A stretch of 64,000 nt of DNA from Cherax quadricarinatus (GCF_038502225.1 NC_091368.1:21515485-21579484); one strand, 5' to 3'. Shown: positions 9,173-20,718, counted from the first letter of the stretch. Notes: generated from the letters alone by a model not told the origin. Made by a program: numbers and translations.

Positions 9173-12100
9173 ATGGCCTATTTACAGTGGAATATTCGCG
9201 GCCTCAGGGGTAATTGGGGTGAGCTTCAGATGTTGCTCTCCCAGTTTTCCCCTGTTGGTGTTTGCTTACAGGAACCAAAATTATACTCTGCCGTTATCTA
9301 TCCCATCTCAGGCTATAATTTATTGTATTCTTCAGATCCTTTTCCTGATGGGACCTTTAATGAAAGTGCCCTTCTTCTACACACTGATATTCCGTACCAT
9401 CAGCTATTTGTTCGTACTTCGCTGCATTACACAGCAACCGGTATCCACTTGCATAGGTGGTATACACACTGTTCTTTGTATCTCTCTCCTTCTCGGGCAT
9501 TATCTATCCCGGATATTGCCTTGTTTCATCATTACCACCACCACTTGTTACTTAGCGATTTTAATGCCCATCATTTCCTCTGGGGGGGGTCTCACTGTGA
9601 TTCCCGTGGCATTCAGTTAGAGGCTTTTCTTGCTAACCACCCCCTCCATGTTTTAAATACAGGTACTTGCACCCATTTTGATCCTCGGACTCATACTCTC
9701 TCTTGCATCGATCTCTCAGTCTGCTCTTCCTCCGCCGCATTAGACTTCACCTGGTCTGTTCTCCCAGATTTACATGACAGCGATCATTTCCCAATCATTC
9801 TTACTTCCCCTTCATATTCACCACCTCTTCGTAACCAACGCTGGCAATTTGATCAGGCAAATTGGAACCTTTACTCACAACTAACTGTTTTTAGTGAGGT
9901 TCCTTCTTTGTCCTCCATTGATGAGCTTTTACACCTCTTCTCGTCCTCCGTTTTAACTGCAGCTTCTCATTCTATACCCCAAACTTTGGAAGGCATTCTC
10001 AGAAATGCATGCCTTGGTGGTCTCCTGCTTGTGCTCATGCAGCACGTTTGAAACGCGCTGCGTGGGGCAGGTACCGGTACAGAAGAACCACGGAGAGACT
10101 TCTTAATTTTAAACAGAAGCGTGCGATCGCTCGCCGTGTCATCCGTGATGCTAAACGCACTTGCTGGTGAGATTATGCCTCCACCATCACCTGAGTAGTA
10201 AATATTCTCCTGACCCTGCTCCTGTTCTACGGGTTGCTGGTGTTGGTATAGCAAACCCACTAGATGTTGCCAATGAAATTGGCAATCATCTGGTCCATAT
10301 TTCTCAGGGGCTCCATCTATGCCCCTCGTTTCTTTCCTCAAAGTCTGCCAGAGAGTTTGCACCCTTGGACTTTTCTTCTCTCAGAGAAGAACAGTATAAT
10401 GTGCCTTTTACACTTTAGGAACTGGAGGCAACACTCTCAGCTTGCCTATCATCGGCAGCTGGGCCCGACGACATTCATATTCGTATGCTACAACATTTAC
10501 ATCAGTCAGCCCTTGCAGTCCTATTACGCCTTTTCAATCTTATTTGGTCACAAGAAGTTCTTCCACAGCTGTGGAAATCTGCCATTGTTCTCCCTTTCCG
10601 CAAACCGGGTACTACGGGACATGAAGCCTCCCACTATCGTCCCATTGCTCTTACCAGTGCAGTTTGCAAAGTGATGGAATGCCTAGTAAATAGATGTTTA
10701 GTGTGGTATTTAGAGACAGACAACAGTCACTCCACTCGTCAATATGGCTTTCGTAAGGGTCGTTCTACCATAGACCCCTTACTAAGCTTGGATACATATG
10801 TTCGTAATGCCTTTGCAAATAACCACTCAGTTATTGCCATATTTTTTGACCTTGAGAAGGCATATGGCACAACTTGGAGGTATAATATTTTGGCCCAAGC
10901 CCACTCCTTAGACCTTCGAGGCAATCTACCATCCTTCCTTAAGAACTTTTTAACTGACAGACTTTTCCGTGTTCGGGTTAATAATGTGCTCTCCCCGGAC
11001 TTTATCCAAGCTGAAGGTGTCCCCCAGGGATGTGTTCTGAGCACAACACTTTTTCTCCTTGCTATAAATGATTTGGCCTCTAGTCTTCCATCCAATATTT
11101 GGTCATCACTCTATGTTGATGACTTCGCTATTGCCTGTGCAGGCACTGACTGTCACCTCATTACAGTTTCTCTCCAGCATGCGGTCGACCGTGTTTCCAA
11201 TTGGGCCACCACACATGGGTTTAAATTTTCCAGTACCAAAACTCACCAAATTTCACTAGAGGCTCTGTCATCTCCAATCATCCTTTATACCTCTATGGCA
11301 CCCGTATCCCTGAACGTGATACAGTCAGGTTTCTAGGCCTCCTCTTTGATCGTAGGTTATCCTGGAAACCTCACATTACCTCTCTGAAGACAACTTGTCA
11401 CAGCCGGCTGAACCTTCTTAAAACCCTTGCTCATCTTTCATGGGGAGCTGAACGTTGAACTCTCCTTCGCCTACATTCCACCCTCATTTTATCGAAACTT
11501 GACTATGGTGACCAGATCTATTCAGTTGCCTCTCCTGCTACTCTATCTAGCCTCAACCCTATTCATCACCAAGGATTACGTTTATGCCTTGGTGCTTTTC
11601 GCTCTTCCCTTGTTGAGAGCCTCTATGCAGAAGCGAACGTTCCATCCTTATCCAATCGCCGTGATGCCCATTGCCTTCGCTACTATGTATGCTCTCATGA
11701 TCTCTGCAATCCTTCCATTTATAGAATGGTCACCGATATAAGTAGACATTATTTGTTTGCCACCCCTGTTTGCTCCATCCCTTCTCTCTTTGCCTACATT
11801 CGCTCTTGTCTTCTCTTCAATTTCCACCTTTCTATGTTCATGTAGCATCTCGCTTGTCCCTACCCCACTGGGAAGTTCCAGCTGTTTGAGTCTGTTCTTT
11901 CTCACTCCCTTGCTCGAAAGCCCAACTGTCTACGGTAGCTTCCCGCTCTCTTTTTCTTGACCACTTCCACTCTCATTCTCATGCCATTGCAGTGTACACA
12001 GATGGCTCTAAGTCTTCTGACGGCGGAGGATTCGCAGCAGTGTTTCTGGACAGCGTCGTACGAGGGCATTTACTATCTTCGGCTAGTATCTTTACTGCTG

Positions 12101-12860
12101 TATTGTACGCCATTCTTGCAGCACTTACCCGTATTGCATCTATGCCTGTGTCATCCTTTGTGGTTGTCTCAGACTCCCTTAGTGCTTTACAGGCTATACA
12201 GAAATTTGATACACCTCACCCCTTAGTCCTCCGTATCCAACTTTGGCTACGCCGCATCTCTTCCATGCATAAAGATATTGTTTTTTGTTGGGTCCCTGGT
12301 CATGTTGACGTACAGGGCAATAAACAGGCAGACACTGCTGCGCAGTCAGGAGTATATGACCTACCAGTTTCATATAGAGGTGTTCCATTTGTGGACTATT
12401 TTGCTGCAATAGCTACCCACCTTCACACCCGTTGGCAACAATATTGGTCTACTCGGTAACAAACTTCGATCTATTAAACCGAGTATAGGTTACTGGCCGT
12501 CTTCTTGTCACCAGTGCCGAGGTTGGGAGACTACTCTCTCCCGCCTCCACATTGGCCATACTTGTCTTACTCATGGATATCTCATGGAGAGGTGCCCTGC
12601 TCCTCTGTGAGAATTGTCAGGTTCCATTATCGGTCAGCCACATTCTGTCAGCCCACTTTATCAATGAGCAAGCAGAATTTACCTCGGTCATCTTCGCTCC
12701 GCTGCTCTCTCTTTACCTTCCCTTCTCGCTGATGGACTCTCTCATTGACTTTTTGACAACAACTGACTTCACAAACTCTGATGATACCTTCAGCCCTTTC
12801 TACCTCGATCTCTTGCTACCCTCTACCCTGCACTATCCCCTGCCCCGCTGTTTTCTGTAA
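9173..12860 (+). pseudogene. LINE B ORF2: endonuclease, reverse transcriptase, RNase H
   Basis: The ATG at 9173 starts MAYLQWNIRGLRGNW. APE endonuclease motifs follow: CLQEPK, LLLSDFNAHH, CIDLSVCS and DSDHFPI (to about 9800). The frame breaks after 10051; a basic linker leads to the reverse transcriptase (10485-11336) with HYRPIALTS, YGFRKGRSTID, FFDLEKAY, GVPQGCVLS and an intact YVDD at 11112-11123. RNase H lies at 11992-12459 with YTDGS, VVSDSLSAL and GNKQADTAAQ, but the usual AELYA Glu is Val (TAVLYA). The end has a Cys/His motif, RCPAPLCENCQVPLSVSHIL. The three main blocks are in three different frames. Confidence 0.88.
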
Positions 12861-12981
12861 CCTAATGATCACGCCTCCCCCCTTCTGCCGCCCAATACCC
12901 TCGCTTTCTTTCCTACCCTGCAGCGCTGTATAGCCCTTGTGGCTTAGCGCTTCTTTTTGATAATAATAATACAGCTAATAT

Positions 12982-13574
12982 ATTAGCTATAATTAGTTTT
13001 CAAGCAGCACCTTCTTCAACATATATTTTTTTTGCAGAGGATCATGCTTTGGGCCACTACATGCTTTCCAATGACTTCTCCATTCTTTCCCCTCACATAT
13101 TTGTCAAACATCACTTTCAGAATTTTAAGCAAAACTTGGATAAAAAGAGTATCAATAATATATCAGAGCTGCTTGACAACATTAGAAACAGCAGAATCAA
13201 ACACTAAAATTTACCTGTGATGGACTAGTGCACAAACCAAATTGCGCTGACAAACGGGTAGCGTCCACTCCATGGGTTAGACACAATATTAAACAGGAAA
13301 AACGAGAAAATAGCAACAAGCATTACTTTGAATATTTTGAAAAGCTGCACGAGCAGGAACCAACACCGGGTAGATGCAAGCAGACTTGATGTCTCTGTAT
13401 CCTAGAGTCTCGTGATGCTCACTCCTCCAACAATTAATTACAATTGAGTTACTTATAACTTCTACCAGAAATCTCATATTTCAGAATTTGACAAAAGTAT
13501 CTTAAAGAATTTAAATTTTCTTTACGTTTAAAAAATATTTCTTAGTAAATGCAAATCTCTAAGAGAACATTAAA
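12982..13574. other. Intron sequence without recognisable features
   Basis: AT-rich sequence between LINE B and the family C fragment. I see no coding motif, RNA gene or repeat family in it. Confidence 0.5.
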
Positions 13575-14476
13575 CAAGTCAATAAATGGGCCTCAAAGAC
13601 AATATGAAGTTTAATGAGGACAAATTTCAGTTACTTCGCTATGGAAAAATGGAGGAAATAAACAATGGACTGGAGTACAAGACAAATTCCATCCACTGAA
13701 CAGAGAAAAATTAATGTGAAGGACCTGGGAATAATAATGTCAGGCTCTCACTTTCAAAGATCACAACAATGTCACTACTACATCTGCTATGAAAATGACA
13801 GGATGGACAATGAGAAGATTAAAAACTAAGGATGCCAAGCCAATGATGATTCTTTTCAAATTGCCTATTCTTTCTAGGCCCCTCAAGGAAGGTTCCTTGA
13901 TGTTGGTGAGGGGCTCTTGATTTAGGGAATTGAATCTGTGCTCCAGTTCCCCGAATTAAGCCTGAATGCCTTCCACATCCCCCCCCAGGCGCTGTATAAT
14001 CCACCGGGTTTAGCGCTTCTCCCTTGATTATAATAATAATAATATTCTCTCTAGGCTGGAGTACCGCTGTACACTAACGGCCCCTTTCAAGGCAGACGAA
14101 ATTGCAGACCTGGAAAATGTATGGAGAGCTTTCACTGAATATATAAGTACAATAAAGCACCTAAATTACTGGGAGCTGTTGCAGTCTCTTGACCTGTACT
14201 CCTCACTTGGAAACTCTTAGGGGGACTAGTCTTAAATCTGCATACAGAAATTACTCCTTACGAAAGCAAAAAGACTCGGCATATGGCGCAACTTTTCCCC
14301 CCAATAGGTGCCATCAGTACATTAAGAGAACACAGTAAGTGTCAAGGGCCCAAAACTGTCCAACTGCTTCCAAGAATGCATAAGGAGGACTACCAATAGA
14401 CCTTTGACTGTCTTCAAGAAGGCACTGGACAGACACCTAAAGTCGGTACCTGACCACCCGGGCTGTGGTTTGTATA
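13575..14476 (+). mobile_element. Family C LINE, 3' part of ORF2, decayed
   Basis: Shifting frames read NVKDLGII (the post-active-site block of a reverse transcriptase), then MTGWTMRRLKTKDAKPMM, RLEYRCTLTAPFKADEIADL and KHLNYWE. The same order is found in the much better copy at 46769-47449. A short element is nested at 13880-14043. The copy stops abruptly at 14476 within the conserved GCTGTGG region, where LINE D begins. The family's last part resumes at about 17937, so LINE D split it. Confidence 0.8.
13880..14043 (+). mobile_element. Short LINE-derived element with target-site duplication
   Basis: A 164-bp element: head ccctcaaggaaggttccttg, C-rich middle, then ggcgctgtataatccacc and a TTGATTATAATAATAAT tail. 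It is flanked by ATTCTTTCTAGGC (13867-13879) and ATTCTCTCTAGGC (14044-14056). The flanks are parts of the family C LINE, so it jumped into that LINE after the latter was already in place. Confidence 0.9.
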
Positions 14477-14501
14477 TTCAAATTCAAATTCAAATTCAAA
14501 G
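14477..14501 (-). repeat. Microsatellite tail of LINE D
   Basis: Four tandem copies of attcaa on the plus strand, or TTTGAAT-type repeats on the minus strand, directly after the 3' untranslated region. Short tandem tails in place of poly(A) are common in CR1/L2-type LINEs and help to mark the 3' boundary. Confidence 0.85.
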
Positions 14502-15187
14502 TTTATTCTCTGTAAGGATTACAATGCTGAGTTTACAGAATTTGGTTATTGTGTGGTTTACATGTAGTTAAATAATGATTACAGAGTGTACCACTAGAAC
14601 ACCTAGCATGGCTAGGCATTTCGGGCAGACTTAGTTTAATTCTTAATTTTAAAATATTACAAATTATGAGGCAAGTTGGTATTATGGCTAAGTGACTAAA
14701 TACTAGTTTGTGAGTTTAGCAATGTGAATGTTTTTGTTTTGGCACAGTACATAGTTTCAGTATTCGAGTATCACAGGATTCATTATTTTAAGATTGAGGT
14801 TAATATTTTTGTTTATGGTCAAATGGGTGAGTGAGTGTAAGTGTGAACCACCAGGTGGTATTCGTGTAGTTAGTTGATGGGGTGTATCAGGGAGATAAGA
14901 TGTTTTCTAATGGTAGTTTTGAAGGTGATGAATGTGTCTAGTTCTAGAGTTCTCAGGTAGGGTATTCCAGATTTTAGGGCCTTTGACATACATTGAATTT
15001 TTGTAAAGGTTTAGTCGGACACGGGGAATGTCGTAGAGATGTTTGTGTCTGGTGTTATGCCTGTGGGTTCTGTCACAACTGTCAAGAAAGCATTTTAGGT
15101 CAAGGTTGATATTGGAGTTTAAGGTCCTGTAGATGTAGATTGCACAGTAGTAAGTGTGGATGTACTGAACAGGGAGTAAGTTTAGAT

Positions 15188-16500
15188 CTATGAAGAGTGG
15201 GGGGTGTGTTGCCAGGGATGGGATTTAGTGATTATTCTTACTGCAGCTTTTTGTTGGGTTATTATTGGCTTTAGGTGTGTTGCTGCAGTTGATCCCCAAG
15301 CACAAACAGCATAGGTGAGGTATGGATAAATAAGTGAGTGGTATAGTGTGAGAAGGGCATTTTGAGGCACGTAGTATCGTATCTTGGAGAGGATCCCAAC
15401 CGTTTTGGATACTTTTTTGGTTATGTGTTGGATATGGGTGCTGAAATTCAGGTTGTTGTCAAGGTATAGGCCTAGGAATTTGCTCTCATTATGTCTGGTA
15501 ATTAGAGTGTTGTCGATCTTAATGTTAATTTGTGCATCTGCTCTGCTACCAAACATAATATAGTAGGTTTTGTCAGTGTTAAGCGTAAGTTTATTGGCTG
15601 TCATCCAAGTCGATATTTTGATCAGCTCCTCGTTAACAATGGTGTTGAGGGTGGCAAGATTAGGGTGAGAGATGACATAAGTCGTGTCGTCAGCAAAGAG
15701 AATGGGTTTCAGGTGTTGGGATGCGTTTGGAAGATCATTGATGTATATGAGGAAGAGCAGGGGACCAAGGACACTTCCCTGGGGAACTCCAGTATGAAGT
15801 GGCCATGTTGTTGATGCTGTGTCTTTAATGGTGACATACTGATACCTATTAGTAAGGTAAGATTTGAAATAAGCAAGCGCATGGCCTCTTATACCGTAAT
15901 GGTCAAGTTTGTGGAGTAGGATGTCGTGGTCTACTGTGTCAAAAGCTTTTCTTAGGTCAATAAAAATTCCTAGTGGATATTCCTTATTTTCCAATGCTGT
16001 GTAAAGCAGATCTAGCATTTTTACAATTGCATCATTAGTGCTTTTATTTTTCCTGAATCCAAATTGGCAGGGGTTGAGTATGTTTTGTGCCATTATAAAT
16101 GAATATAGTCTCCTGTGCACGAGTTTCTCAAAGATTTTGGATAGCAATGGCAAGTTTGATATTGGCCTATAGTTGTTTAAGTCTGTAGGGTCACCACCAT
16201 GGTGTAACCCTTGCCATCTTGAGTAGTTTCGGGAAGGTGCTAGTTTCTAGTGACTTGTTAAAGAGTAATGAAATAGCATGCGAAAGGACATGGGTCGCTC
16301 GCTTGTACAGTAATGGTGGGACATGAGACAGATTCCCTGAGTTATTTTTAAGTGACTTTATAATCTCGGTGACTTCCGTGGGCTCAGTTGGTGCAAGATA
16401 GAAGGAATTTGGGAAATTCCCATCTAGGTAGTCCCCGGCACGGGCATTGGTATGTGGGATTTTATTGGCGAGATTAGATCCTATGGTTGAGAAGAAGTCG
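15188..16500 (-). pseudogene. LINE D reverse transcriptase
   Basis: The long frame 16153-15188 starts at LLSKIFEKLVHRRL and contains FGFRKNKSTNDAI, GIFIDLRKAFDTVDH, GVPQGSVLGPLLF, a complete FADD (15686-15697), LTLNTDKTYYIMFG and ESKFLGLYLDNNL. The upstream motifs (SLKNNSGNLSHVPPLLYK, FPKLLKMARVTP) lie at about 16200-16500 in another frame; the break is near 16190-16200. The reading frame ends at 15188 with a short non-matching tail, so the C-terminus may also be shifted. The polymerase active site itself is intact. Confidence 0.88.
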
Positions 16501-16501
16501 T

Positions 16502-17810
16502 TTATCTTGTTAGCTGTGTCAGTGGGATGTAGTGGTGTTTCATTAGGTTTAGTTTGGACAATATTCTTGGTTTTTTTTCAGTTTGTGGGTCCCTAGAATC
16601 TGAGAGTGTTTTCCAGGTCTCTTTTATATCTCCTCTAGTATCTGTGAATCTACTGTAGTAGTATAGTTGTTTGGCTTTCTTTATTACTTTGGTGAGAACT
16701 GATGAATAGTGTTTAAGAATATCTTTGTGTATTAAGCCCTGTTTATATTGCTTTTCATATTGGTGTTTCTTGTCAATGGATTTCAGAATGGTGCTGGTTA
16801 GCCATGGGCAACCAAGCCGTTTGTTTGTGATCTGTTTCGTTTTTATAGGACAATGTTTGTTGTATAGTCTAAGTAATTTGTTGAGAAAAATGTCTGTCCA
16901 GTCATCAATACCATTGGCCTTGGAGAATTCTGTAGGCCAGTCAACAGTCTCCAGGTCAGCTGTCAACTTCCTTATTGAGGCCTCATCATGGAGTCTAAAT
17001 GAGACTTTGTTGTATTCAAGTGGTGGTTTACTAATGTTTGTCAGGAGGAAGGTAGGGTAGTGGTCTGTATTGTTATCTGTGATTATCCCTGATTTGAGGG
17101 GGGGGCTAGTATATTGGTCCATATGTGGTCTATTATGGTTGCACTTGTCTCAGTGAGCCTGGTTGGTTTAGTTATTGTTGGTATGAGAAGTGTGTTGTTC
17201 ATATTGTTGATGAAATCAGTTACAGGCTGATCATCTAGTAAGCCAAGGTTGATGTTGAAGTCTCCAGCTAAGAGAAGGTGGTGCTTATTCATTTGTCTGT
17301 TTGTTATTAGTGACTTTAATTTCTCACTGAAATTTGGGATGTTTGTGTGAGGTATCCGGTAAATGGCACCGATTGTTATAGGTGTCTTAAGGTTTTTTAC
17401 AGTAAAATTAGCAAAAATGTATTCCCCATATTCATCACTAAAGCAAGTGGTGCTAATACAAGATAATTGGTTAAATAGATTGCAATACCACCCCCATCTT
17501 CGTTTGGTCTGCAGTTGTGAATTGCAGTGTATCCTGGTAGAGGGTAGATATCTATTGTGTCCTGCTTAAGCCAGGTCTCAGTAAGGATAATGCAGGAGAA
17601 GGGTGTCTTTAGTGATTCAAGGAGTGCCAGGAGGTCATCATAGTGTTTGCTTAAGGACCTGATGTTGTAGTTAAGTACTGATAGACTTTTAGCATTGTTT
17701 AGGATAGTGGTGGCTTGTGATGCTGTGTAATAAAGGCAGTTACTTTCCAATAGGTTTTGATTGGGTGTCAGATTATGGAGGTTTAGATCAGGGTCAACGT
17801 GATCAATCAT
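16502..17810 (-). pseudogene. LINE D endonuclease and linker
   Basis: Frame 17810-17397 reads SVLNYNIRSLSKHYDDL, then CIILTETWL with the catalytic Glu, and EDGGGIAIYL: the first half of an APE endonuclease. Frame 17292-17083 continues with LLLAGDFNINLG and ATIIDHIWTN. Frame 17122-16502 has NTDHYPTFL, the Asp-His motif, and a basic linker (KKHQYEKQYKQGLIHK). The three parts together form a full endonuclease, but two frameshifts or stops separate them. Confidence 0.85.
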
Positions 17811-17936
17811 CTTCTAGGTTTAAATTATGGTTATTTATATCCTGAGTTGTGTGTTGAGTTCTAGTACTGATATCTGTAGTGGTAGGAAGTTTGGACAAGT
17901 ATATAGCTAGAGTACTTTGGTATCGGCTTACTTGCG

Positions 17937-18095
17937 AGTCACAGACCGGGCCGCGGGGGCATTGACCCCCGGAACACTCTCCAGGTAAACCAGTAGTAAT
18001 AGCCTGGTTGATCCACTGCGAGGCTTGGTCGTGGATCGGGCCGCGGGGGCGTTGACCCCGGAACACTCAGGTATACCCCAGGTATGCAGGTAGAC
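17937..18095 (+). mobile_element. Family C LINE 3' tail, duplicated
   Basis: Two partial copies of the family C end follow one another: cacagaccgggccgcggg ... ctctccaggtaaac (17937-17988), and then gcctggttgatcc ... ggtataccccaggta (17993-18086). They are in the same orientation as 13575-14476 and probably represent the far side of the LINE C that LINE D invaded, with a local duplication. About 70 bp of the family sequence is missing at the LINE D junction. Confidence 0.7.
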
Positions 18096-18171
18096 AAAGG
18101 CTTCATTCATATTACAGTTTACATAGAAGTTTGGGCTCTCGTATAGAAATTTATTATTTTTTTCAGTGGAT

Positions 18172-18199
18172 ATTATATATATATATAATATAATATATG
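18172..18199. repeat. TA-rich microsatellite
   Basis: A run of alternating TA with small interruptions, nearly palindromic. It has no further features. Confidence 0.85.
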
Positions 18200-18244
18200 A
18201 CCAAGTCTTCGTATGACTGACTTACATAGGGAGAAATTTTCCTG

Positions 18245-18615
18245 AAATTTAATCTTACCAGTTTAAAGGAAATCTAATAACCTCACCAGTTGAGAGGAAA
18301 GCTATCCGTGTCTTCTGGTTAAAAGAAAGCTAATCATCTCTTTAGGTTAGAGAAAAGCTAACCATCTCCCCCCCTCAGGGAAGGTTCCTTGATGTTGGTG
18401 AGGGGCTCTTGATTTAGGGAATTGGATCTGTGTTCCAGTTCCCTGAATTAAGCCTGAATGCCTTCCACATCCCCCCCCCCCCCCAGGCGCTGTATAATCC
18501 TACGGGCTTAGCGCTTCCCCCTTGATTATAATAATAATAACCATCTCAGGTTAGATGAAAGTTTTCCGGATCAGGTCAGACAAAGGCTGCTGGGCTCATC
18601 ATCTTCCCTGATATA
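18245..18615 (+). repeat. Degenerate ~30-bp minisatellite
   Basis: Units of about 29-30 bp share a core like aggttagagaaaagctaac followed by catctc, seen at about 18258, 18288, 18317, 18344 and, after the nested short element, at 18548 and 18574. They are diverged. A short LINE-derived element sits inside one unit. Confidence 0.65.
18369..18537 (+). mobile_element. Short LINE-derived element with target-site duplication
   Basis: A 169-bp copy, closely similar to 13880-14043, with a poly(C) expansion near 18470-18484. It is flanked by perfect 10-bp copies of TAACCATCTC (18359-18368 and 18538-18547), which are part of the surrounding minisatellite unit. Confidence 0.9.
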
Positions 18616-18689
18616 CCTTTTAGTCTTTACTCGAGATTTTCATATCAAAGTTGGATATATTTACTCTTCCATCCATACTCTAGCTTTCA

Positions 18690-20560
18690 GGAACTTGTCA
18701 GTCCTAACTATGGGTCAGGTAAGTGGTGATAGCTTCCAATATGACGATTCTCAGAGCATAGTTCTAGTTGCACAGAAACAACTTATGTTCCAAATAGAGA
18801 AATTAGATCAAGCAGAAATTATCCAAAATGGATAAATAATAGATTAAAACATCTCATTGCTCAAAAGAGGAGAGGGGCACTTAAGAAACCAGTATATTCA
18901 ATTAAAACATGGAATAAAAAAAAAAGGAATAAGATAAGCAAAGAGATTATGAAGTTAAAATCGCAAAGGATTCAAAGAGTAATCCAAAGGGTTTCTTTCA
19001 GCTATACAGAAGTAAGATTAGGGACAAGATTGGCCCAATTAAGAGTAACTCAGGCCAGCTCACCGACACTGGTAAGGAAATGTGTAGAATTTTTAACACT
19101 CATTTCCTCTCAGTTTTTACACAGGGAGATACTAGCCAAATTCCATAAATAAACTATGTTGAAGTGACCGATGATAAGTTTTGCACGATCCAGGTCACTA
19201 GTGACATGGTTCTCAGATAAACTAAAACCTAACAAATCCCGAGACTTGATTAACTGTTTGCAGGGATTTTAAAAGTATGTAAAGTAAAACTTAGTGAACC
19301 TTTGGCTAGTCTTTTCAACTTGTCTCTATGAGCTGGCGAATGTAATACCTATCTACAAATTAGGTGACAGGTCCTTAGCTTTGACCTACAGACCAGTAAG
19401 TCTAATCTCCATAGTGGGAAAATTGATGGAATCTATAACTGCCGACTCAGTAGCCATCTTGGAAGACATAAATTGATTAATGAATCTCAGCATCGTATTT
19501 CAAAAAGGTGTTCTTGCCTTACGAACTAACTTCATTTGCTAAGGTATTTGAGGAGGTAGATCATGGTAATGAATATGATATTGTGTATATGGACTTCAGT
19601 AAGGCTTTTGACAGAGTCCCACATCGGAGACTATTGAGGAAAGTCAAGGCTCACGGAATAGGAGAAACTGTTTCCTAGAGGCATGGCTGACAGATAGGCA
19701 ACAAAAAGGTTGCATAAACGGGGAGAAATCAGAGTGAGGAAGCATCATAGCGGTGTTCCACATGGATCAGTGTTGAGCCCCTTGTTGTTCACAATTTAAA
19801 TAGACGATATAGTTGAGGGTAAAAATAGCTACGTAAGCAAGTTTGCCGATAACACCAAAATAGGCGGTCGAATTCATTCTTACGAAGACGCTAGAGTGCT
19901 CCAGGAGGATCTGAATATACTGGTGCAGTGGTCGGTGAAGCGGCAGATACAGTTTAACATGGACAAATGCAAAGTTCTGAGCGTTGGAAAGGTAAATAAC
20001 TATGATACTTGTGTACTAAATAATGCCAGTCTTAATATATCTGACTGCGAAAAAGATTTGTGCGTTTTTGTACCTGGAGTTTACCTGGAGAGAGTTCCGG
20101 GGGTCAACGCCCCCGCGGCCCGGTCTGTGACCAGGCCTCCTGGTGGATCAGAGCCTGATCAACCAGGCTGTTACTGCTGGCTGCACGCAAACCAACGTAC
20201 GAGCCACAGCCCGGCTGGTCAGGAACCGACTTTAGGTGCTTGTCCAGTGCCAGCTTGAAGACTGCCAGGGGTCTGTTGGTAATCCCCCTTATGTGTGCTG
20301 GGAGGCAGTTGAACAGTCTCGGGCCCCTGACACTTATTGTATGGTCACTTAAAGTGCTAATGACACCCCTGCTTTTCATTGGGGGGATGTTGCATCGTCT
20401 GCCAAGTCTTTTGCTTTCGTAGTAATCTAAAACCCAGACAGCAGTACATAAGCATATGAAATAAAGCAAATAGATTTCTTGGCTTCATATCATGAGTGGG
20501 TGTGAGCTGGACCTGCCTCGCATGGGCCTGCTGCAGTGCTCTTTCTTGTGTTTTTATTAG
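18690..20560 (+). mobile_element. Second family A LINE copy, degenerate
   Basis: This copy is collinear with 1795-3208 and 3770-3952. It contains the EN-RT linker (18700-18960), NVIPIYKLGDRSLALTYRPV (about 19340-19400), MDFSKAFDRVPH (about 19580), and NMDKCKVLSVGK and NISDCEKDL near 19960-20058. The active-site region near 19840 reads SKFADN, so here too the second Asp is lost. It is interrupted by a family C tail at 20071-20421 and has an internal deletion before its 3' end (20492-20560). Many stops; no usable ORF. Confidence 0.85.
20071..20421 (-). mobile_element. Family C LINE 3' end inserted in LINE A
   Basis: On the minus strand it reads from ESKRLGRRCNIPPMKS to the shared tail ...ggaactctctccaggtaaac. 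It is about 350 bp long, strongly truncated at its 5' side, and very similar to the end of the copy at 46769-47449. The LINE A sequence resumes directly at 'gtagtaatct'. The exact target-site duplication is not clear. Confidence 0.88.
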
Positions 20561-20591
20561 TGGTTGACAGAGGAGTCACGAGGGAGGCGGC

Positions 20592-20696
20592 AATACGGTG
20601 CTCACATGGGATAAAACACGGTACAATATACAGTGCACACATGGGATAAAACACGGTACAGCATACGGTGCACACATGAGACACATCAAGGTACAA
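20592..20696. repeat. Three-copy 35-bp tandem repeat
   Basis: The unit beginning cacatgggataaaacacggt starts at 20603 and 20638, with a diverged third copy at 20673. It lies in the intron just downstream of the exon at 20719-20842. Confidence 0.85.
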
Positions 20697-20718
20697 CAGG
20701 TAGTAGTCACATAATTAC

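Larger units (their letters stand above)
6538..12970 (+). mobile_element. Family B LINE (I-like, with RNase H), complete insertion
   Basis: The element is 6.4 kb long and is bounded by perfect copies of ACAGCTAATAT (6527-6537 and 12971-12981). It has a 5' leader, ORF1 (7216-9128), ORF2 (9173-12860) and a 3' end with a hairpin-prone AGCGCT...AGCGCT segment and a TAA-rich tail (12923-12970). Endonuclease, reverse transcriptase and RNase H in that order are typical of the I group of LINEs. It lies antisense in an alkaline phosphatase intron. Several frameshifts and a lost RNase H Glu show that this copy is not autonomous, although its ends are intact. Confidence 0.92.
14477..17936 (-). mobile_element. 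Family D LINE (CR1/L2-like group), minus strand
   Basis: On the minus strand the element runs from the endonuclease ORF near 17810, through the reverse transcriptase, to a 3' untranslated region and a TTTGAA-type microsatellite tail at 14477-14501. The tail lies directly against family C LINE sequence, so D was inserted into C. The 5' boundary near 17936 is approximate. The 3' end of the same family recurs at about 59212-59271. Frameshifts separate the coding blocks, but motifs are well preserved. Confidence 0.85.

Noticed and set aside
17803..18110. Minus-strand ORFs of 60-87 codons with PRGPIHDQ and PAARS-type sequence
   Set aside because: They are translations of the duplicated family C tail in antisense, not a gene.
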